Part shown: in pieces, positions 57,573-64,000 of the stretch | Position numbering within the stretch: the first letter of the stretch is position 1 | Layout: each line of letters begins with the position of its first letter | Assembly (NCBI RefSeq): GCF_000369505.1 | Contig: NZ_KB850054.1 | Span: forward strand, 248,001 to 312,000 | DNA: 64,000 nt | From: Acinetobacter sp. NIPH 298 | GTDB taxonomy: Bacteria > Pseudomonadota > Gammaproteobacteria > Pseudomonadales > Moraxellaceae | Reading direction: 5' to 3' | Program-made: the position numbers and the translations under genes | The notes under the pieces: generated by a model | What the model saw: the letters and a program-made list of their open reading frames with translations, nothing else | Database searches by the model: none | What the model was told of the DNA's origin: nothing

Positions 57573-57600
57573 TTGCATCATGTGTAAGTTTTGCTAAACT
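57573..57600 (+). promoter_or_regulatory. Probable promoter of the tRNA-tuf cluster
   Basis: TTGCAT-N16-TAAACT lies 42 bases before the first tRNA and is followed by a GC-rich GCACACCG, which resembles a stringent discriminator. Confidence 0.5.
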
Positions 57601-57641
57601 GCACACCGTTCCGATACGAAACGTACGAAACACTAAGAAAC

Positions 57642-57717
<76 letters not shown>

Positions 57718-57769
57718 TCTTAAGGTTTTGATATTTTGAGTAAAGAACAGCACTGTGTAAGTGTGATGT

Positions 57770-57853
57770 GGTGAGATTCCCGAGCGGTCAAAGGGGGCAG
57801 ACTGTAACTCTGCTACGAAAGTTTCGAAGGTTCGAATCCTTCTCTCACCACCA
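57770..57853 (+). tRNA. tRNA-Tyr (anticodon GTA)
   Basis: 84 bases with a long variable arm; acceptor GGTGAGA pairs with TCTCACC, anticodon loop CTGTAAC, and CCA is encoded. Confidence 0.95.
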
Positions 57854-57886
57854 TTTAGCTTCGATTGAAGTGGTAAGTACCAACAT

Positions 57887-57962
57887 GCGGGAGTAACTCA
57901 GTTGGTAGAGTGGCAGCCTTCCAAGCTGCATGTCGCGAGTTCGAACCTCGTCTCCCGCTCCA
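57887..57962 (+). tRNA. tRNA-Gly (anticodon TCC)
   Basis: Acceptor GCGGGAG pairs with CTCCCGC, anticodon arm GCAGCCTTCCAAGCTGC, and CCA is encoded. Confidence 0.96.
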
Positions 57963-57979
57963 TTATTATCGAAGACATC

Positions 57980-58054
<75 letters not shown>

Positions 58055-58093
58055 GATATACAGCTTAGTAGATTTTCTACAAAAGATTTAAAG

Positions 58094-58119
58094 AAGCAGG
58101 CTATTATAGTCTGCTTTTC
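58094..58119 (+). terminator. Hairpin between the tRNA cluster and tuf
   Basis: AAGCAG (58094-58099) pairs with CTGCTT (58111-58116), with an inner CTAT/ATAG pairing, followed by TT. It may end or process the tRNA transcript partly. Confidence 0.5.
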
Positions 58120-58218
58120 AAGTATTGGGTGTTTAGTTTTTTTAGGCGAATGTCGATAAGAAAAGTGTTTCAGGGTTGTTTTCTCTAAACTGGTGTCGAC
58201 GTAAACGAGGAAAGTCAA

Positions 58219-59409
58219 ATGGCTAAGGCTAAGTTTGAACGTAATAAACCACACGTAAACGTGGGTACAATTGGTCACGTTGACCATGGTAAAACAACTT
58301 TAACTGCTGCGATTGCAACTATTTGTGCAAAAACTTACGGCGGTGAAGCGAAAGATTACTCACAAATCGACTCAGCTCCTGAAGAAAAAGCACGTGGTAT
58401 TACCATTAATACATCACACGTAGAATACGATTCTCCAATCCGTCACTACGCTCACGTAGACTGCCCGGGCCACGCCGATTATGTTAAAAACATGATTACT
58501 GGTGCTGCTCAGATGGACGGCGCGATCCTTGTATGTGCTGCGACTGATGGTCCTATGCCACAAACTCGTGAACACATCCTACTTTCACGTCAGGTTGGTG
58601 TACCGTACATCATCGTATTCTTAAACAAGTGTGACCTTGTTGATGATGAAGAATTACTTGAATTAGTAGAAATGGAAGTTCGTGAACTTCTTTCTACTTA
58701 TGACTTCCCAGGTGATGACACTCCAATCATCCGTGGTTCAGCGCTTCAAGCATTAAACGGTAACGACGGTCCTTATGGCGAACAAGCTGTAATCGACTTA
58801 GTTGCTGCACTTGACTCTTACATTCCAGAGCCAGAGCGTGCAATCGACAAAGCATTCCTAATGCCAATCGAAGATGTATTCTCGATTTCTGGTCGTGGTA
58901 CAGTTGTAACTGGCCGTGTAGAATCTGGTATCGTTAAAGTTGGCGAATCAGTTGAAATTGTTGGTATTCGTGACACTGTTGTGACGACTGTAACTGGCGT
59001 TGAAATGTTCCGTAAATTGCTTGACGAAGGTCGTGCTGGCGAGAACTGTGGTGTTCTTCTTCGTGGTACTAAGCGTGAAGACGTACAACGTGGTCAAGTA
59101 CTTGCTAAGCCAGGTACGATCAAGCCGCACACTAAATTCGACGCAGAAGTATATGTACTTTCTAAAGAAGAAGGTGGTCGTCATACTCCATTCTTAAATG
59201 GTTACCGTCCACAGTTCTACTTCCGTACAACTGACGTAACTGGCGCAATCCAATTACAAGACGGCGTTGAAATGGTTATGCCAGGTGACAACGTTGAAAT
59301 GTCAGTAGAATTAATTCACCCAATCGCAATGGACCCAGGTCTACGTTTTGCGATTCGTGAAGGTGGTCGTACTGTAGGTGCTGGTGTTGTTGCGAAAGTA
59401 ACTGCATAA
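58219..59409 (+). CDS. tuf: Elongation factor Tu
   Basis: The 396-residue GTPase delivers aminoacyl-tRNA to the ribosome. It has G1 'GHVDHGKT', G2 '[12 protein letters not shown]', G3 'DCPGHADY', G4 'NKCDLVDD' and C-terminal barrels ending 'GVVAKVTA'. Codon use is strongly biased, as expected for a highly expressed gene. GAGGAAAG lies before the start. This is the tufB-type copy, between tRNA genes and secE. Confidence 0.97.
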   Translation: MAKAKFERNKPHVNVGTIGHVDHGKTTLTAAIATICAKTYGGEAKDYSQIDSAPEEKARGITINTSHVEYDSPIRHYAHVDCPGHADYVKNMITGAAQMDGAILVCAATDGPMPQTREHILLSRQVGVPYIIVFLNKCDLVDDEELLELVEMEVRELLSTYDFPGDDTPIIRGSALQALNGNDGPYGEQAVIDLVAALDSYIPEPERAIDKAFLMPIEDVFSISGRGTVVTGRVESGIVKVGESVEIVGIRDTVVTTVTGVEMFRKLLDEGRAGENCGVLLRGTKREDVQRGQVLAKPGTIKPHTKFDAEVYVLSKEEGGRHTPFLNGYRPQFYFRTTDVTGAIQLQDGVEMVMPGDNVEMSVELIHPIAMDPGLRFAIREGGRTVGAGVVAKVTA

Positions 59410-59457
59410 TACGATATGCGATTCAAATCGGAAGCTTCGGCTTTCGATTTGCATAAT

Positions 59458-59533
59458 AGGTCAGTAGTTCAATTGGTAGAGCGTCGGTCTCCAAAACCGA
59501 ATGTTGGGGGTTCGAGTCCCTCCTGACCTGCCA
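59458..59533 (+). tRNA. tRNA-Trp (anticodon CCA)
   Basis: Acceptor AGGTCAG pairs with CTGACCT, anticodon arm CGGTCTCCAAAACCG, and CCA is encoded. It lies between tuf and secE as in other gammaproteobacteria. Confidence 0.96.
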
Positions 59534-59609
59534 CTTTTTTTAAATAAAAAAGCTTGATTCTGGCTAAGTTGTCATATAATAAGTCGCGAATTCTACGACG
59601 AGTAAAAAA

Positions 59610-60050
59610 ATGTCGAATGATAAATCGCGTGACGCATTAAGCGACGCGCCAATTCCCCAAAGAAATAATGCTGCAGAAGTTGTGCGCTCGGGCTCTCCAT
59701 TAGATATCGTCTTATGGTTGATTGCTCTAGCTTTATTGATTGGTTCAGCAATGGTAAATCAGTATTTGCCAGCCCATTGGGCACCCGCAAATGATATTTG
59801 GGTGCGCATCGGGGTAATTTTGGCTTGTATCGTCGTCGCTTTAGGTTTATTATACGCCACCCATCAAGGTAAGGGCTTTGTGCGTTTATTGCAAGATGCG
59901 CGAATAGAACTACGTCGAGTGGCTTGGCCGACAAAACAAGAGACGATCACGACCTCGTGGCAAGTGCTTTTGGTTGTAATTGTAACAGCAATTGTATTGT
60001 GGTGTTTTGATTACGGGTTAGGCTGGTTTATTAAGTTAATTATCGGGTAA
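59610..60050 (+). CDS. secE: Preprotein translocase subunit SecE
   Basis: The 146-residue protein has three membrane helices ('[17 protein letters not shown]', '[18 protein letters not shown]' and '[17 protein letters not shown]'), as in E. coli SecE, and the conserved amphipathic '[16 protein letters not shown]' before the third. It clamps SecY. It is followed by nusG after seven bases. Confidence 0.93.
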   Translation: MSNDKSRDALSDAPIPQRNNAAEVVRSGSPLDIVLWLIALALLIGSAMVNQYLPAHWAPANDIWVRIGVILACIVVALGLLYATHQGKGFVRLLQDARIELRRVAWPTKQETITTSWQVLLVVIVTAIVLWCFDYGLGWFIKLIIG

Positions 60051-60057
60051 GAGCGCA

Positions 60058-60591
60058 ATGAAACGTTGGTATATTATTCATGCCTATTCAGGTTTTGAAA
60101 AACAAGTAATGCGTTCACTTAATGAACGAATTCAACGTAGCACAGTAGCTGATAGCTTTGGTGAAGTCCTTGTTCCTACTGAAGAAGTAGTGGAAATGAA
60201 GGACGGAAAGAAGCGCAAGTCTGAACGTAAATTCTTTCCTGGCTATGTGTTAGTCGAAATGGAAATGAATGATGATACTTGGCACATCGTAAAAGAGTGT
60301 CCAAAGGTTCTTGGTTTTATTGGTGGAACACCAGAAAAACCAGCACCAATCACACAGCGTGAAGCAGATGCAATTCTTGCTCGTGTACGTAATCTTGGTG
60401 AAGCGCCTCGTCCTAAGACGATGTTTGAGCCAGGTGAAGAATTACTCGTTATTGATGGTCCGTTCACTGACTTTAAAGGGGTCGTGGAGGAAGTACAATA
60501 CGAGAAGTCACGTTTAACGTTGACGATTAATGTATTTAATCGACCTACTCAGGTTGAACTCGAGTTTCGCCAAGTCGAAAAAACGATTTAA
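60058..60591 (+). CDS. nusG: Transcription termination/antitermination protein NusG
   Basis: The 177-residue protein has the NGN domain ('[15 protein letters not shown]', '[11 protein letters not shown]') and a C-terminal KOW domain ('[21 protein letters not shown]' in parts). It links RNA polymerase to Rho or the ribosome. A hairpin GCCCGA/TCGGGC (60611-60627) without a U tract lies in the 111 bases before rplK. Confidence 0.96.
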   Translation: MKRWYIIHAYSGFEKQVMRSLNERIQRSTVADSFGEVLVPTEEVVEMKDGKKRKSERKFFPGYVLVEMEMNDDTWHIVKECPKVLGFIGGTPEKPAPITQREADAILARVRNLGEAPRPKTMFEPGEELLVIDGPFTDFKGVVEEVQYEKSRLTLTINVFNRPTQVELEFRQVEKTI

Positions 60592-60702
60592 TTTGAGTTG
60601 GTTGGAAAGCGCCCGATTTTGTCGGGCATTGTTGTTGTAATGCTTTGGCGTTACTTGATTTTTGGGGAGCCTAACGGCGTTTGTACCCAGAGGTAATTTT
60701 TA

Positions 60703-61131
60703 ATGGCTAAGAAGATTGACGGCTATATCAAGCTGCAAGTCCCAGCTGGTAAAGCAAATCCATCTCCACCAATTGGTCCTGCTTTGGGTCAACGTGGTGT
60801 AAACATCATGGCATTCTGTAAAGAATTCAATGCTGCTACACAAAAACTTGAAGTTGGTTTGCCGATTCCTGTTGTGATTACTGTGTACAACGACAAGTCG
60901 TTCACTTTCATCATGAAAACTCCACCTGCATCTATTCTTCTTAAGAAAGCTGCTGGTATTCAAAAGGGTTCAGCTGTACCTAACAAAACTAAAGTGGGTA
61001 AGTTGACTCGTGCTCAACTAGAAGAAATCGCGACTACTAAAGAACCAGATTTAACTGGTGCTGATTTAGACGCTCGTGTTCGTACCATCGCTGGTTCTGC
61101 ACGTTCTATGGGCTTGGAAGTGGAGCTATAA
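60703..61131 (+). CDS. rplK: 50S ribosomal protein L11
   Basis: The 142-residue protein begins [20 protein letters not shown] and has the N-terminal thiostrepton-site motif '[15 protein letters not shown]'. It binds the GTPase centre of 23S rRNA. It is followed by rplA after three bases, as usual. Confidence 0.97.
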   Translation: MAKKIDGYIKLQVPAGKANPSPPIGPALGQRGVNIMAFCKEFNAATQKLEVGLPIPVVITVYNDKSFTFIMKTPPASILLKKAAGIQKGSAVPNKTKVGKLTRAQLEEIATTKEPDLTGADLDARVRTIAGSARSMGLEVEL

Positions 61132-61134
61132 GAC

Positions 61135-61830
61135 ATGGCAAAGTTAACTAAACGTCAAAAAGCCATTGCTGCTGCTGTAGAAGCAAACAAAGTTTACACT
61201 TTGGAAGAAGCAGTACAAGTGCTCAACAGCCTTCCAGCTGCTAAGTTCAAAGAATCTCTAGATGTAGCGGTAAACCTTGGGGTTGATCCACGTAAATCTG
61301 ATCAAGTGGTTCGTGGTGCGACAACTTTACCTGCGGGTACTGGTAAAACTGTACGTGTTGCAGTGTTTGCACAAGGTGCTGCTGCTGAAGCTGCTAAAGC
61401 TGAAGGCGCTGATATCGTTGGTTTTGAAGACTTAGCTGAAAGCATTCAGAAAGGTAATCTTGACTTTGACGTTGTCATTGCTGCACCTGACGCTATGCGT
61501 GTTGTAGGTAAGCTTGGTACGATTCTTGGTCCTCGTGGCTTAATGCCAAACCCTAAAGTGGGTACGGTGACTCCTGATGTTGCGAATGCAGTTAAAAACG
61601 CTAAATCTGGTCAAGCACGTTACCGTGTCGACAAAGCGGGTATTATCCACGCTGCGATCGGTCAACTTGGCTTTAGCGAAGAAGCTGTACGTCAAAACGT
61701 TGAAGCTTTGATTGCAGACTTGAAAAAGTTAAAACCTGCAACATCTAAAGGCGTATACGTTAAAAAGATCACTTTGAGCTCTACTATGGGTCCTGGTTTG
61801 ATCGTTGACGTAAGCAATATTTCTAAATAA
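61135..61830 (+). CDS. rplA: 50S ribosomal protein L1
   Basis: The 231-residue protein contains '[17 protein letters not shown]', the L1 signature. It binds the L1 stalk of 23S rRNA and, in E. coli, represses its own operon at the rplK leader. Confidence 0.97.
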   Translation: MAKLTKRQKAIAAAVEANKVYTLEEAVQVLNSLPAAKFKESLDVAVNLGVDPRKSDQVVRGATTLPAGTGKTVRVAVFAQGAAAEAAKAEGADIVGFEDLAESIQKGNLDFDVVIAAPDAMRVVGKLGTILGPRGLMPNPKVGTVTPDVANAVKNAKSGQARYRVDKAGIIHAAIGQLGFSEEAVRQNVEALIADLKKLKPATSKGVYVKKITLSSTMGPGLIVDVSNISK

Positions 61831-62126
61831 TTTAGAAAAGAATTTTAAAGCCCTGAGTAATATTTGAAGCACTGCTTCAAATATTGCGCAAGAGAAACCG
61901 GTTTCGGACTACTTGCAAACTTAGGCAAACTTTGAATTGATAAATAAATATTTATCAGCGTCAAAGACCTCAGGCGAGGAATATTTTCGAATATTCTTCT
62001 TAAAAATCCAGTCTGAGTAGACGCGGTGGTGTGATTTATTCCTCCTCCGCGTGTAAGTCTGAATAAGACTTGCGAATTGGGAGTGTACTCATTTGAGTAC
62101 ATAAATCACCGTTAGGAGGTTTTACA
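61831..62126 (+). promoter_or_regulatory. Structured leader of rplJ-rplL (probable L10 autoregulatory region)
   Basis: The 296-base gap holds no gene but several hairpins: AATATTTGAAG/CTTCAAATATT (61859-61885), ACGCGG/CCGCGT (62021-62052), AAGTCT/AGACTT (62055-62071) and GTACTCA/TGAGTAC (62085-62100), the last just before the ribosome site TTAGGAGG. The L10-L12 complex binds this type of leader in many bacteria. Exact correspondence with the Rfam L10 leader cannot be checked here. Confidence 0.7.
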
Positions 62127-62633
62127 ATGGCTCTTCTTATCGAAGACAAAAAACAGATCGTTGCTGAAGTAAGTGAAATTGCTTCTACAGCGTTCGCTGC
62201 CGTTGTTGCTGACTACCAAGGTTTAACGGTTGAGCAATTAACTGCTCTCCGTGTTGAAGCTCGTAAGTTAGGTGTTGCTACACGTGTTGTACGTAATACT
62301 TTGGCTAAACGTGCTCTTCAAGATACGCCATTCGCTATCTTGAATGACGACCTTGTTGGTCCAACAATCTTAGCATTCTCAACTTCTGAAGACGATATGG
62401 GTGCAGCTGCACGCTTGTTCGAAGAATTTGCTAAAACTAATAAAGCATTTGAATTAAAGGCTGCCGCATTTGATGGCAAAGTTTATCAAGGTGCAGACAT
62501 TAGCGTTATCGCAAATCTTCCGAACCAAGAAAAAGCGCTTACTATGCTTGCCTCTGTTCTTCAAGCTCCTATTTCGAAATTGGGTCGCTTACTTACAGCG
62601 CTTCAAGAGAAAAACGAGTCAGAAGCTGCTTAA
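62127..62633 (+). CDS. rplJ: 50S ribosomal protein L10
   Basis: The 168-residue protein shows 'ADYQGLTVEQLTALRVEARKLGV' in parts and 'RVVRNTLAKRAL', typical of L10, which carries the L7/L12 dimers. It starts after a perfect TAGGAGG site. Confidence 0.96.
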   Translation: MALLIEDKKQIVAEVSEIASTAFAAVVADYQGLTVEQLTALRVEARKLGVATRVVRNTLAKRALQDTPFAILNDDLVGPTILAFSTSEDDMGAAARLFEEFAKTNKAFELKAAAFDGKVYQGADISVIANLPNQEKALTMLASVLQAPISKLGRLLTALQEKNESEAA

Positions 62634-62681
62634 GTTTAAATCTACTTTCACACCATTCAATACCCATTTGGAGTTACTCTC

Positions 62682-63047
62682 ATGGCTTTAACAAACGAAG
62701 AAATCCTAAACGCAGTTGCTGAAAAAACTGTTCTTGAGCTTGTTGAACTTATTTCTGCTTTCGAAGAAAAATTCAACGTATCTGCTGCTGCTGTAGCTGT
62801 AGCTGCTGGTCCTGCTGCTGCTGTTGCTGAAGAGCAAACTGAATTCAACGTTGAGTTGACTTCTTTCGGCGCGAACAAAGTTGCAGTAATTAAAGCAGTA
62901 CGTGAAGCGACTGGTCTTGGTCTTAAAGAAGCGAAAGATCTTGTTGAAGGCGCTCCAGCTGTTCTTAAAGAAGGCGTTTCTAAAGAAGAAGGCGAAGAGC
63001 TTAAGACTAAGCTTGAAGCTGCTGGCGCTACAGTTACACTTAAGTAA
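62682..63047 (+). CDS. rplL: 50S ribosomal protein L7/L12
   Basis: The 121-residue protein has the N-terminal dimer domain ('[16 protein letters not shown]'), an Ala/Val-rich hinge and the C-terminal factor-binding domain ('[20 protein letters not shown]'). It recruits translation factors. Confidence 0.97.
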   Translation: MALTNEEILNAVAEKTVLELVELISAFEEKFNVSAAAVAVAAGPAAAVAEEQTEFNVELTSFGANKVAVIKAVREATGLGLKEAKDLVEGAPAVLKEGVSKEEGEELKTKLEAAGATVTLK

Positions 63048-63090
63048 TACTGTAGGGAGTCGGTTTTTTTGATAATCGGCTCCAAAAAAT

Positions 63091-63121
63091 GGCTGATGGC
63101 TCTTGGGTCATCAGCCTTTTT
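63091..63121 (+). terminator. Attenuator/terminator between rplL and rpoB
   Basis: GGCTGATG (63091-63098) pairs with CATCAGCC (63109-63116), followed by five T residues. Another hairpin with G-U pairs (about 63056-63083) precedes it, and GCCCG/CGGGC (63312-63330) follows before rpoB. In E. coli a partial terminator at this place lowers rpoBC relative to rplJL. Confidence 0.75.
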
Positions 63122-63355
63122 GCGTTACAATAATCGGCTCGTTTTTTGTTAGTTTCGCATATAATATGCGGGTTTTTGCAATAAAAAGACTAATATCAAA
63201 CGCTTAACAATGTTTTTTGCTTATAAAAATATTGTTAAGCGTTTTAATACCACTAAAAATTGCAGCATTTGTAAACAGTGGTGGCCATATCGGCCTGCGT
63301 AATCCTTCTAGGCCCGTTCTGCAGGCGGGCTTAGTTTACTTCCCGAGGACTCCAG

Positions 63356-64000
63356 ATGGCATACTCATATACCGAAAAGAAACGGATCCGTAAGAATTTT
63401 GGTAAATTGCCCCAAGTGATGGAAGCACCGTATTTACTTTCGATTCAAGTCGATTCGTACCGTACGTTTTTACAAGGTGGCAAAACTCCAAAGAACCGCG
63501 AAGATATCGGTCTCCAAGCCGCATTTCGTTCAGTTTTTCCTATTGAAAGTTATTCTGGCAATGCTGCTTTAGAATTTGTTGAGTATAGTCTTGGTAAGCC
63601 TGAGTTTGACGTGCGTGAATGTATTTTACGTGGTTCGACTTATGCAGCACCAATGCGCGTAAAAATTCGTTTGATCATTAAAGATCGTGAAACGAAATCA
63701 ATTAAAGACGTTCGTGAGCAAGAAGTGTACATGGGTGAAATGCCACTCATGACCGATAACGGTACTTTCGTTATCAATGGTACTGAGCGTGTGATCGTAT
63801 CTCAGTTACACCGTTCGCCAGGTGTGTTCTTTGACCATGACAAGGGTAAAACTCACTCAAGTGGTAAAGTGTTGTATTCAGCACGTATTATCCCTTACCG
63901 TGGTTCATGGTTAGACTTTGAATTTGACGCAAAAGATCTTGTGTTTGTACGTATTGACCGTCGTCGTAAATTGTTGGCGACTGTGATTTTACGTGCTTTA
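63356..64000 (+). CDS. rpoB: RNA polymerase beta subunit (partial, N-terminal part)
   Basis: The frame starts at 63356 behind GAGGA and runs off the right edge after 215 codons. It begins [19 protein letters not shown] and contains '[35 protein letters not shown]' (in parts), the beta-subunit N-terminal signature. The rifampicin region lies beyond the window. Confidence 0.97.
   Translation, partial: MAYSYTEKKRIRKNFGKLPQVMEAPYLLSIQVDSYRTFLQGGKTPKNREDIGLQAAFRSVFPIESYSGNAALEFVEYSLGKPEFDVRECILRGSTYAAPMRVKIRLIIKDRETKSIKDVREQEVYMGEMPLMTDNGTFVINGTERVIVSQLHRSPGVFFDHDKGKTHSSGKVLYSARIIPYRGSWLDFEFDAKDLVFVRIDRRRKLLATVILRAL

Overview
The window is a chromosomal core segment from a gammaproteobacterium of the genus Acinetobacter (order Moraxellales). 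Evidence for this is the low-to-moderate G+C with Acinetobacter-like protein sequences, the gene order glnK-amtB / nrdR-ribD / gacA-pilS-pilR / xerD-dsbC-hom-thrC / algZ-algR-hemC-hemD / gspN-gspC-gspD / tRNA-tuf-secE-nusG-rpl-rpoB, and an orphan adenine methylase of the AamA type next to ribD. The species cannot be fixed from the sequence alone. No insertion sequence, prophage, CRISPR array or restriction system is visible; nearly everything is housekeeping.

Layout. 1-7130: start of an OprD-type porin (minus strand, cut by the window edge), two related TorF-family outer membrane proteins each behind a sigma-54 promoter, then comM and ubiK (minus) and the nitrogen sensor/ammonium channel pair glnK-amtB. 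7205-12172: nrdR, ribD, an orphan DNA adenine methyltransferase, a glycerol facilitator and ribE. 12176-19957: an unrecognised coiled-coil protein, holC and pepA on the minus strand, divergent from lptF-lptG, followed by gpmI and a carboxy-terminal processing protease. 19963-24956: gacA-pilS-pilR (minus) and pbpG. 24974-29530: xerD-dsbC-hom-thrC (minus). 29619-34937: Fur box, feoA-feoB and a small cysteine-rich protein, then murD-ftsW. 34941-40278: dksA-gluQ, nudF-cpdA and thiC with its TPP riboswitch, all minus. 40357-43582: Pho box and phoU, a gene-poor stretch with a candidate small membrane protein and a candidate small RNA, then argH-yggX (minus). 43573-49793: algZ-algR, hemC-hemD-hemX-hemY and a thioesterase. 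49794-57543: hns, gspN-gspC-gspD plus an FHA protein, gph and trpE with a possible leader peptide. 57573-64000: four tRNA genes, tuf, tRNA-Trp, secE-nusG, rplK-rplA, rplJ-rplL and the start of rpoB.

How the parts fit. The first 7 kb read as a nitrogen-limitation block: GlnK gates AmtB, and the two TorF-type outer membrane proteins carry sigma-54 promoters, which suggests (inference) that outer and inner membrane uptake are induced together. Iron uptake (Fur box, feoAB and the small protein) and phosphate control (Pho box, phoU) carry recognisable operators. The tuf-to-rpoB block is the usual translation/transcription supply region, with a long structured leader before rplJL.

The most interesting items beyond routine annotation are: (1) the duplicated sigma-54 promoter/TorF units; (2) a near-consensus sigma-70 promoter placed about 85 bases upstream of a strong minus-strand terminator at 41481-41599, predicting an unannotated small RNA; (3) a 39-42 residue membrane peptide beside it whose ribosome binding site lies in a palindrome; (4) an 11-residue leader peptide overlapping the gph stop before trpE; (5) the orphan methylase translationally coupled to ribD.
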